DNA of 15,228 bases from contig JADHZB010000495.1 of assembly GCA_015657535.1 (NCBI GenBank), forward strand, positions 1-15,228, in the 5' to 3' direction. Positions 1-10,200 of this stretch are shown piece after piece (the stretch's first letter is position 1; every line of letters starts with the position of its first letter). Below the pieces are notes generated by a model, which worked only from the letters and a program-made list of their open reading frames with translations, was not told the origin of the DNA and did no database searches. Origin of the DNA: Nephromyces sp. MM_2019 (taxonomy: Eukaryota > Apicomplexa > Aconoidasida > Nephromycida). The position numbers and the translations under genes were made by a program.

Positions 1-210
1 TGTCTCTGATGCATTAGGTGCTTTCATCGGAGCATTTGAATTTGGGCTGTCTATAGTATCAGATTTTGTGGTGCTTTTTGTGTCGTTTTCTGACTCAGTT
101 TCAGAGCATGAATCTTTTGCGCTATTGCTTGAGGTACTTGAATTTCTCGAGCTGTCTAGAGACTCAGCATCAGAGTCTGGATAAGATTCATCTGAATCTA
201 TATTACTCAT
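1..210 (-). CDS. N-terminal fragment of an unrecognised Ser/Asp/Thr-rich protein (runs off left edge)
   Basis: Reading the minus strand from the ATG at 210-208, the frame stays open for 70 codons to the window edge. It is the first ATG after an in-frame stop (TAA, minus strand, 285-283). The peptide begins MSNIDSDESYPDSDAESLDS and goes on Ser-, Asp-, Glu-, Thr- and Asn-rich with scattered Lys. There is no hydrophobic segment, no signal peptide and no recognisable domain, so it looks like a disordered acidic N-terminal region. Base composition is clearly less AT-rich and less repetitive than the DNA next to it (211 onward), which supports coding. Function cannot be assigned. The ORF could instead be a first exon ending just outside the window. 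It points away from the phosphate carrier, with about 3 kb of spacer between them. Confidence 0.55.
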   Translation of the reverse strand, partial: MSNIDSDESYPDSDAESLDSSRNSSTSSNSAKDSCSETESENDTKSTTKSDTIDSPNSNAPMKAPNASET

Positions 211-1576
211 GGGTTTTACAGAGTGATCGGGAGAGATAATTCTATCGTTGCTCAGGCTAGAGATACTGAGTCCCAGCCTCTTTTATTATACTAGGAGTTA
301 TCAATAATTTTGAGTTAAGATGTTCAACTAGCTTTAGTGTTAATTTTTGGGTCTGAGATAATATTTTGATATCTTCAACTTTTAAAATTCAGGAGTTCCT
401 TCCTGCTTCAGAGCTGAATAAGTTATATCACAAAACGGTAGGCCTTTCACTTTTACTTTTACTTCATACGTTTTCACATCCAAGCTCTCCTAAAAAACTG
501 TGAAAAAAAATTGAAGCAAAATGCCTTTCATGGGACACAGAACCTTATAAAAAGCTTCCCAAAAAAAACCCCTAGAAATATATTAATGATAAATTTGTAA
601 CAAATAAAGTATGAATGATTCAAAATTAGCAATACAAGTTTATTGACTTCTGTGCTTTAGTGGAGGATTGGTTTGTCATCACGTGTATCACATATTCTAA
701 AATAAGCATTCTATTCAATTTAAAAAAATACTAATTGCCTAAATAATAGTATTAGTTGAGAAGTGGTCAAATTGATAGTAAAACTTGGCTTAGTCAAGAA
801 ATCTTCGAACAATCTAATTGACGAAACATTATAATCTTGTTTATATGCATTAAGACTTACATTAAGTGAAGAGATGTTCTCTCAAATTAACTGGAAACTA
901 TGTTTAATAATTGATAAATGTATATAATATGAATTTAGTTACTTAATTCAAGCGTATATACAAGAGGTGAGGTCCAAAACAGGTATATCTCTTCTATCCA
1001 TTTGAGAAAAAAAATGGTTAAACTATGTAAAATTAGTCAAAAGTGATTAAGTTGATATAACTTCAAGTCAAGGACCATTGTAGGTGTAGAGAGAATAAAA
1101 AAAAAATATAGCCATAAAGTAATAACAAATGAATCAATAAATGAAATTTTAAATCAAAAATGGACAGATTCAAATCCTTATTGTAAGAAGTTTTTGAATT
1201 TTTGAATTTTGAATACTTTGAGGATGTCTTTGTGCATATCTCGTTGAATAGATGAATCCAAGTTTTATTATAAATTGTAATTATCCTTAAAATAAATAGT
1301 AAATTAGGTGCAAAAATTCAAATAGGAAATTATCGAGAATTTTCTTACGGTAAAATTTTCTTCAATGGTGTTATAACTTTCCAGCATTTTTTTTTATATA
1401 AGTGTATTCAAATTTATTCAAAAGTAACTGTGCATACATTTATTATTGCACCCTACTTTAGATAGTGAACTTAAGTGGATATACACATGCATTAAAATGT
1501 TCTATTCTCTAAACATCTATACAAGAATATTTAAGGTGGTGTATTTATTACATATAAATGACGAAAGCTTTTGAGT

Positions 1577-1880
1577 GGGTGTGCTTTCATATGTGATGTG
1601 TGTGTTTAAGTGTATGTGATTGTTAAACATAAATTATGCGTGTGTGAAGTGTAGGATAGTTCTAGAGTGACCACATGTGCAATTTGAGAATGAGTTAAAT
1701 TTGTGTAAGATATAGGTGTAATTGTGTGTAATGTGTGTGGATACGTTTAATATGTGTGCTTATGCTATGCAGAGTGCTTATATGTTTGTGTTGCTCTTTT
1801 TGTGTATGTGTGAAAATAGTTTCAGTGTATGTATGTATATATATTGCGCATGTTTGTAGAGGTTGTTTTATATGTGCATA
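1577..1880. repeat. Degenerate TG-rich low-complexity tract
   Basis: The plus strand is dominated by short runs of TGTG and TATG broken by other bases, without a fixed period. It looks like an old, decayed microsatellite compared with the near-perfect TG tracts further right in the window. Confidence 0.5.
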
Positions 1881-3071
1881 TGTAATGCATACATTTGTTA
1901 GCTAATTTCCATATAAACTTAATTTGAAAAATACGAGGAAAATAGGTAACGCATAATCAATTATTCAAATTTGTCTTGGATAGATAATGCACCTACGATT
2001 TTATAAGCTTTTTCGTTATGATTTAGTATGTTCATATTATTTTAAGTTAATAGGTAAGATTCTTATATGTTTTATTTTGTATATTTAAATTCCATTTAAA
2101 ACTATGCACCTAGCGTATGTGATACTTGCCCCCTGTAAGAACATCTAAATATAAACTTTAAGATAATGAAAATTTGTGAACAGCTTTGATTAAAAAAATA
2201 ATAGCTCAAATTATATTTGCAATAGGTACATATATATAATACAAAATGCTATACAAAACAAACAAGTGCACAAACATACATACATTTGCTTGAATTTTAA
2301 TACATTTATAAGAACATAATAGAGTCAGCTTATATATGCCATAAGATTTTTTAGGAAATAATTTCATTGAAATTTTATTCCAATTTTCATGAATGAATGT
2401 AAACACATGCTTTTAAAATGATTATTTAGCCACACAGTTTGCTCTTCTCCTATACTAACTGTGTAGCTAATGTAATCGAATATATATATACATACACTAC
2501 AGGCTTACGCTATGTATAGCAATAAAACACCCACTCCACAAACATCCCAATTTCAGACACATGTGCATATCATCCACATATATATACATATATAGATGCA
2601 ATTCTAAAGTAATTAATATACACGTTTGCAACTTCGTACACGTTTGTAAAGTTTTCATATGATTTGTACTATTACACTATCACACATAATCTAATTTTTC
2701 TAACACCCAAGCTATAGCTATTAACACTAACATTTATACATATTCTATCTAGATTACACACCACTTTTACATCTCACATAAACGCTTTTCAACATAATGC
2801 GGGAATACCAATTTATACACACCATATAAACTTTCACTACACAAATACATATATACATGTATTTGTATACATATCGTTACATACAGCTATAAAGGTAACA
2901 ACACATATATTATACATATATATAGATATTCAATGTGTACACAACTTAATACCAATACATTGTTTGAACAAATTACAACAATAGTAGATGTTACTTATCT
3001 CCTTATACAAACACCTCATTAATAAGATCTGAAGCATATATATAATATGTACACACATTCCCTAATGAGTC

Positions 3072-3169
3072 TAAAGAAAAAAAATAAAATAAAACAAAAT
3101 AAAAAAAAGAACATCACGCTAAATACACACACAACCATAATTTTACTTTATTTTTTTTTTTTTTTTTTT
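3072..3169 (+). promoter_or_regulatory. Poly(dA)/poly(dT) tracts upstream of the phosphate carrier
   Basis: A purine run made almost only of A (about 3073-3112) is followed by an uninterrupted run of 19 T (3151-3169), 120 bases before the carrier ATG. Rigid dA:dT tracts are known to exclude nucleosomes at eukaryotic promoters, so this is a plausible core promoter or transcription-start region. The role is inferred; no TATA box or other specific element could be fixed with confidence. Confidence 0.3.
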
Positions 3170-3288
3170 GTTCAATAATCTCTTTTTGAGATATATATAT
3201 TTTTTTACACTTTCCTCATATAACCAAATATCCTCATTTCCTCAATCGCAAATTTTTCCCGTGTATATACATTAACCTCTAAACAATC

Positions 3289-4633
3289 ATGTCGTCTGCC
3301 AACGCTGCCTGGGATGCTCGTTTCTCATCTCCCGTAACACGCGTGCCCCACCATGTACCTCACAACAACGAATTCTATGCTAAATGTATGTTAGGAGGCG
3401 TATTTGCATGTGGTTTAACCCATGCTGCTGTCGTTCCCCTAGATGTTTCCAAGTGTAAAATGCAAGTTTACCCACAGAAATACAAAGGCCTAGGAGCTAC
3501 AATGAGGACCATTGTCAAGGAGGAAGGAGTTCGTGGTTTAGGTTTAGGATGGGTACCTACACTCTTCGGTTATTCCGCCCAGGGCATGTTCAAATTTGGT
3601 CTGTATGAAATCTTCAAAGATGCCTACGCAACCCACGTCTTTGGTGAAGACTTCGCCTATAAAAACCAGGGACTTGTTTGGGTGACTGCCTCTGCCTCCG
3701 CTGAGTTCTTCGCTGATGTTGCTCTCTGCCCCTTTGAAATGGCAAAAGTCAAAGTACAAACTTCTCCTCAAGGCACATTCCCAAAACATTTTTTCCCTGC
3801 TATGAAACAAATGAGTGCCAATGCCGCTGAAACCAAATTCCCAGTACGTTTTTTAGGGTTATAATGACGTGTGTATGTATGTGGTTGGGTGTGTGGGTAT
3901 ATATATGTATGGGAGCCGAGTGAATATGGTACCCATTTGCTTATGCTTGTGAGATATTCTATATACGAAACGATGTATTTTTGTTTAATACGTGAGGATG
4001 TATATGTTGTTGCATATATGTTTATTCACAATTTAAATACTTAATATAATTTTTCAATTTACTAATCCCACAGTTTGGAAGTCTTACACCTCTTTGGGGA
4101 CGTCAAATCCCATACACAGTAGCAAAGTTTTACTTCTTTGAAAAAACTGTGCAAACTATTTACACATATGTACTTACTAAACCCAAAAATGAGTACAACA
4201 AACCCACACAACTCTCAGTTACATTTGCCTCAGGTAAATTTAATTTTGATTATATTCACGTTCATTTTATCCTATTTGTTTTTATGAAGCATATGTACAT
4301 ATTATGTATATATATAAATTCATATATATGTATATTTATAAATATAAAACAAAATCTAAACTATCTCAATATATAAATTTATGCTTATATCGATTGCTCT
4401 ATTATAATTTATATATATTTCTATATATTTTTTAAATAGGTTACCTGGCTGGTATCATCTGTGCTCTTGTCTCTCAACCCGCTGATAACCTTGTTTCACA
4501 GCTCTCTAGCCCAGCTAACAAAGGAAAGAGGTAATAAACTTTACACACACACTTCTCTCTAAATTTATATAAATTTATATCTCCTATCAACATATATATC
4601 TTTAGATGTATAAGTTTATAAATTTCCTTTAAC

Positions 4634-4664
<31 letters not shown>

Positions 4665-4956
4665 ATCATAAATATATAAAGCCTTGGAAATCTTATTAGT
4701 GAAGTTGGTGCTGGTAAATTAATGACAAATGGACTTGGTCCTCGTATTCTTATGGTTGGTACTCTTACTGGCTTACAATGGTGGATATATGATACTTTTA
4801 AGGTATGGACACATACACACGCATTAATACTTATCTATATATATATACATACATACCCAAATCTACACATCTCTATATCTATACACATACATACCGACAT
4901 TTATTCATACCTATATACACACACACACATACCCACATTTATATGTACCTATTTTT

Positions 4957-4997
<41 letters not shown>

Positions 4998-5059
4998 TTT
5001 TATAATTTCAGACGTTTATGGGTATGGGTACTACTGGTGGTGCAGCCCCTAAGAAATAA
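3289..5059 (+). CDS. Mitochondrial phosphate carrier (SLC25A3/PIC2-type), 5 exons, 324 aa
   Basis: Mitochondrial inner-membrane carrier importing inorganic phosphate (with H+ or against OH-) for ATP synthesis. Exons: 3289-3843, 4074-4233, 4440-4530, 4682-4802, 5012-5059. All four introns (230, 206, 151, 209 nt) are GT-AG, and the joined frame is open to a TAA at 5057-5059. The three mitochondrial-carrier repeats are visible: PLDVSK at residues 50-55, PFEMAK at 148-153, and PADNLVS starting at residue 252 (the degenerate third motif, after SQ rather than the common SH). Phosphate-carrier hallmarks include GYSAQGMFKFGLYE (94-107), PLWGRQIPYT (191-200) and MVGTLTGLQWWIYD (293-306). The length is normal for the family. 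The start is the first ATG, inside a normal-complexity exon. Intron retention would stop at once in several introns; the unspliced first exon reads only six codons past its donor. The sequence resembles alveolate carriers, including a Trp-Asp N-terminal stretch and GTTGGAAPKK at the C-terminus. It is convergent with the lipoyl synthase gene. An AATAAA (5055-5060) overlaps the stop codon. Confidence 0.93.
4627..4652. repeat. (TA)n microsatellite in carrier intron 3
   Basis: Uninterrupted TA dinucleotides lie in the intron between exons 3 and 4 and are followed by a short TG run. A similar (TA)n tract at about 4965-4993 lies just ahead of the exon 5 acceptor. Confidence 0.7.
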
Positions 5060-5278
5060 ATTATAATTTAGGAGAGTTTATATATTTTTATACACACACC
5101 CCACCCCATCTTCATACACATACACACACACATCTTATATATTATTTCTCAAATAGAGTGTGCAAAATACATCTCTTTAGAATAGCATTGAGATTTTGGT
5201 TATTTATTTTACGAGCATGCACATTTATATATTGAAATCCATGATGAAAATTTATACATTTTTATTTCATTTTTTCCT

Positions 5279-5310
<32 letters not shown>

Positions 5311-6222
5311 CTAACACCCCATACAAAAAGCAAATTTAATTATAAAAAACATACACACTCATTTTGAACGTCTCCGAAATATTCACTTTTATTGATCAAA
5401 TTTTTCAAATCAGTTTATCTATATTTGTGACTATTATTGTGGGATATTGTGTGTAAAAGAACTATTATTGTAAACATAATATAATTATTATTTATACTCT
5501 ACAATGGTGTGTAGAATACATATATTTATAATATATATGACACATTATTTCTTATTATTATGTTTTTACAATCATATACATACACACACATAGATAAGCA
5601 CAGAAACATAAATGTGTATTTATAAGATTAATTTATTTAAAGTCTTGAGAATAGTTATATATATGTGTGGGTGTTTGTTTTGAGTTAAATTTAAAAAATA
5701 TAATATTATGTGATTTTTATTATTAAAAATATTAGCTCAAACATCACACATTAATTTTATTGATAAAAAATAATTCACTTAAAAATAGTTGATAGATTTA
5801 CACACACATACATACATACAAATATATATATATAATACACATATATATATATATAGTAATATAAAGAATACAATTCAAATAGTCATCTATTTCGAAAATA
5901 TTTAATTTTTTAAAATTTTTATCAAATTCGCTATTGTGTGTGTGTAAACTTTGTTATATTGATATTAAATATGTATTACCAATCATTTTGCTTTGTGTGT
6001 GTATGTGAGCTCTTAAACAAATAAATCGTGTGTATAATTTCAAGAATATATATTGTTTGTATAATTTCAAATATATATATATATCGTGTGTAAACTTTTC
6101 CTATTATGAAGATTATAATAAATCAATTTAATATTACAGAGAGTGTGTAATAATTTCCGATTATAGTATATTGTAGATGTGTATTAGTGTGTATGTTTGT
6201 TGTTGAAATATGTTTATCATGT

Positions 6223-6362
6223 GTGTTTATATATATAATTGTGTGCGTATGTGTTTATATATATAATTGTGTGCGTGTGTGTTTATATATATAATTGTGT
6301 GCGTATGTGTTTATATATATAATTGTGTGCGTGTGTGTTTATATATATAATTGTGTGCGTGT
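6223..6362. repeat. 28-bp minisatellite, 5 near-perfect copies
   Basis: The unit starts GTGTTTATATATATAATTGT and ends GTGCGTAT or GTGCGTGT. Copies start at 6223, 6251, 6279, 6307 and 6335. They differ only at one base near the end: A, G, A, G, G in order. The alternation suggests that a 56-bp dimer was duplicated as a block. It lies in the convergent spacer. Confidence 0.9.
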
Positions 6363-6994
6363 GAGTTTGTAATTTAAATTTGTGTGAATTTAGTTATATA
6401 TAATAAACTAAATAAAGCAATCTAAATATAATACACACATCCTAAATAATTGATTTATTATTACAGTGTGTAAACCAATATAAAAATAGTTGTTATAAAT
6501 AAATTATTAAAAGATGTGATTTAACCCTCTAAATATAATACCAATTTAACAGATCATTTGAGTTACATTATAATGGGATTCAATACACACAAATCTGTGT
6601 GTGTGTGTATATAGTTTATGTGTGTGTTGTTTTTCAGTATATGTGTGTATTTGTTTATGTAATTAAGAGGGTGTTAGCTTGAATTTTGAATTAACCTAAA
6701 TTCAATAAAGAAGTAATATAATGTGTACGAGTGAATATAATTTGAAATAAAGTCTCACGGATTAAATATTCTTATCAAATTTTCACAAACAAATAGCCAT
6801 ATATTTATGATATGAATACACAAAAGTATATATATAAATTACACACACTATTGTATATATATATATTGTATACCTATAAAAACTAGTACACGATGCAATT
6901 TATTTTATATAAGATATATCACCATACAGAAATAGGTAGAAATACACATTTATACAGTTATTGTGTATACACACAACAATACATGCACATACAC

Positions 6995-6996
<2 letters not shown>

Positions 6997-7029
<33 letters not shown>

Positions 7030-7216
7030 ACTAACCACCCAACTCCCCACACACACACACACCCACTAACCACCCACCTCCCCACACACACACACACACA
7101 CCCACTAACCACCCACCTCCCCACACACACACACACACACCCACTAACCACCAACCTCCCCACACACACACACACACCCACTAACCACCCAAATCCCCAC
7201 ACACACACACACACAC
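6997..7216. repeat. CA-rich minisatellite just downstream of the lipoyl synthase stop
   Basis: Runs of CA alternate with a C-rich core (CCCACTAACCACCCACCTCC or a close variant). Cores begin at 7027, 7062, 7101, 7140 and 7177. Spacing of 35-39 bp varies with the number of CA units. The tract abuts the lipoyl synthase stop codon (7219-7217), so on that gene's sense strand it is a G-rich and UG-rich 3' UTR. Confidence 0.85.
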
Positions 7217-10200
7217 CTATGTATGTACTTCAGAACGTTTCTTTTCTAACATATGCTTAATATAATATTCACCAGCCTTATACGATGATCGAATCATAGG
7301 CCCACTGGCCACATATTTAAAACCAAACTCTTCGCCTTTTCGTTGAAAAAATTCGAATTTTTTGGGCGTAATATATTCAACCACGGATAAGTGATGATTT
7401 GTAGGGCGTAAATATTGACCTGTGTGTGTGTATGTGTGTGTAGTGTGTGGTGTGTGTGGTATGTGTGTGGTGTGTAGTGTGTGTGTGTGGTGTGTAGTGT
7501 GTGTGTGTGTAGTGTGTGTGTGTGTGGTGAATATTGTTAGTGTTTGTGGTGAGTGTGTATATTGTTGTTGTGTGTGAATATGCTAGGCGTGTGTATGTGA
7601 ATACGCTATGTGTGTATGTATGAATACGCTAAGTGTGTATATATGAATACGCTATGTGTGTGTATGTATGAATACGCTATGTGTGTGTATGTATGAATAC
7701 GCTATGTGTGTGTATGTATGAATACGCTAAGTGTGTATGTGAATACGCTATGTGTGTGTATGTATGAATACGCTATGTGTGTGTATGTATGAATACGCTA
7801 TGTGTGTATGTGAATACGCTAAGTGTGTATGTGAATACGCTATGTGTGTGTATGTATGATTACGCTATGTGTGTGTATGTGAATACGCTATGTGTGTGTA
7901 TGTATGAATACGCTATGTGTGTGTATGTATGAATACGCTATGTGTGTGTGTGTATCAATTTTCTTTACCAAATGTAATTACATCAATATCAACTTTTCTC
8001 ATATCTTCCATAGCTTTAAGTACTTCATCGTCTGTCTCACCCAATCCCAACATTAACGACGTTTTTGTAAATAAATTTGGGTTGAATTCTTTAGCTATTT
8101 TTAATACATAAAGTGATTGTCTGTAATATAAACCATTTAGAAAGGTGTGCGTGTGTGTGTGGATAAATGCCATTAAATAAATGTGTGTGTGCATGTGTGA
8201 AATTATAACCAAAAATAAATACTCACTTATATCCAGCCCGTTTATCACGTACATATTTCTGAAGTCGTTCAACAGTTTCCACATTGTGTGCATACACATC
8301 TAAACCAGATGTAGCCAATATCTTTACAGACTATTTATATAAATGTGTATGTGTGAATAAATGTAAATTTGTATTTAAAAATAAATATATATATTTACAT
8401 GCATGTATAGTTGTGTACATGTGTATATGCATGTATATATGTATATGAGTTAAGAGATGAATAGGTGTGTATGTCTATAGGTTTGAGATATAAAGAAAAG
8501 TGTGTAAATTTAATTTTTAAAAAATTATTAAACAAACAATCAAGTAATTATAGAATGTAGTGAAAAAGTATTCTCCAAAACATATGATTATATATAAAAG
8601 TGAATGAATGAAGATATATATACATGTTATAACCACACACACACACATAAAAGTTGTGTATATACCTCTTCATTGCCTTGAAAATCACTCACTAAACATT
8701 CAACCAAAATCCCAGGTTTAGCAGCTTTCAAATAACCCACAGTCTTTGCAAAGTGTGCAGCACCACCATCTTCCATATCATCTCTATATATAACCAAACA
8801 AAATGAAATATATATACACACATACATATATATATAATAGCATACACTCCTCGTAACCCTCATCAATTCATATAATCAACTCCACCCCCCCCCCCACANT
8901 TTCACACACACACACACACACCCCACACACACACACACACACCCCACACACACACACACACAACCCACACACACACACACAACCCACACACACACACAAC
9001 CCACACACACACACACACAACCCACACACACACACACACCCCACAAACCCCACACACACCCCACACACACACACACACACACCCCAAAAACCCCACACAC
9101 TCACCACACACACACAACCCACACACACACACCCCACAAACCCCACACACACACAACCCACACACGCACCACACACACACGCACACACCCCACACACACA
9201 CACACACCCCACACACACCCCACACACACACGCACACCCCACACACACACGCACACCCCACACACACACGCACACCCCACACACACACACACCGATCAAC
9301 AGAAGTAATCACAATATAATCAACACCCCATTGTGAAATAGCTACAGCTGTGTTCATAGGTTCATTGGGGTCAGGGGGTGGCGGTTTGGCCGATGTTTTT
9401 ATTGCACAAAATTTACAGCCCCGTGTGCATGTGTCCCCCAAAACCATTATTGTGGCTGTACCTCCATTCCAACACTCACCAATATTTGGACACTGTGCCT
9501 CTTCACATACCTAATGTAGTGTGTGTGTGTGTTGTGTGTGTGTGTTGTGTGTTGTGTTTTGTGTGTTGTGTTTTGTGTGTTGTGTGTGTGTGTGTGTTGT
9601 GTGTGTGTGTAGTGTGTGTGTGTAGTGTGTGTGTGTGTTGTGTGTGTGTGTTGTGTGTGTGTGTAGTGTGTGTGTGTAGTGTGTGTGTGTGTTGTGTGTT
9701 GTGCGTGTGTGTTGTGTGTTGTGTGTGTGTGTAGTGTGTGTGTTGTGTGTGTGTGTAGTGTGTGTGTGTGTTGTGTGTTGTGCGTGTGTGTTGTGTGTTG
9801 TGTGTGTGTTGTGTGTTGTGTGTGTGTGTTGTGTGTTGTGTGTGTATGTTGTATGTGTATGTGTTGTATGTGTATGTGTTGTGTATGTTGTGTGTGTATG
9901 TGTTGTGTGTGTGTGTTGTGTGTGTGTTGAAATGTATGGCGGGTTATGTGATTTGTGTATATATATGTGGGTATAGGAATAAAGAATGTGTGGAGGTGCG
10001 TGTGGTGGGTTATGTGAGTTGTGTATATATATGTGGGTATAGGATTACAGAAGGTGTGGAGGTGTATGTTCAGATGTATGGCGGGTTATGTGAAGGGTGT
10101 AAATATATGAGTGCATATGATATGTATGTGTGTGTATATACAGGATGTGTATAGTTATGTGTATGTACACACAGAATATGTAGAGATGGTTTGGTTGATA

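Larger units (their letters stand above)
211..3288. other. Non-coding AT-rich spacer between divergent genes
   Basis: About 3.1 kb with no ORF or exon that I can support. The first 80 bases (211-290) are of normal complexity and probably form the 5' leader or promoter of the left gene. The rest is AT-rich with homopolymer A/T runs. It has a degenerate TG-rich stretch at about 1577-1880, a CA/TA-rich stretch at about 2460-3060, and A-rich and T-rich tracts just before the carrier gene. No tRNA or other RNA gene was recognised. The spacer lies between the left-edge gene (minus) and the carrier (plus), so it should hold both promoters. Confidence 0.6.
5060..7216. other. Convergent intergenic region, no gene seen
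   Basis: The 3' flanks of the phosphate carrier (plus) and lipoyl synthase (minus) meet here. The DNA is very AT-rich with many short TA and CA/TG microsatellites, for example 5281-5311, 5803-5857 and 6596-6650. A scattered GTGTGTAA-like motif recurs at about 5449, 5937, 6085 and 6142. I saw no exon-like stretch. Two minisatellites (6223-6362 and 7027-7202) are listed separately. A possible minus-strand AATAAA lies at 6904-6899, about 310 bases past the lipoyl synthase stop. Confidence 0.6.

Noticed and set aside
1160..1185. Possible tRNA T-arm (ATTCAAATCC)
   Set aside because: No matching five-base stem and no acceptor, D or anticodon arms nearby.
2206..2406. 66-codon minus-strand ORF
   Set aside because: AT-rich Ile/Tyr/Lys composition, no recognisable motif and no splice-linked neighbour; it fits chance in AT-rich spacer.
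3544..3810. 88-codon minus-strand ORF
   Set aside because: It is the antisense shadow of carrier exon 1, whose plus-strand frame shows clear conserved motifs.
6900..7260. Long overlapping ORFs of Cys-Val and His-Thr repeats on both strands
   Set aside because: They translate (CA)n/(TG)n, are open in several frames and on both strands at once, and sit in the 3' flank of lipoyl synthase.
8868..9299. Minus-strand Cys/Val-rich ORFs of 63-143 codons
   Set aside because: They are the TG-rich intron 3 of lipoyl synthase. Only the stretch above 9293 in one of these frames (9447-9293) is real exon.
9531..10154. Plus-strand Cys-Val ORFs
   Set aside because: They lie in lipoyl synthase intron 2 on the wrong strand and consist of dinucleotide repeat; no conserved residues are seen.
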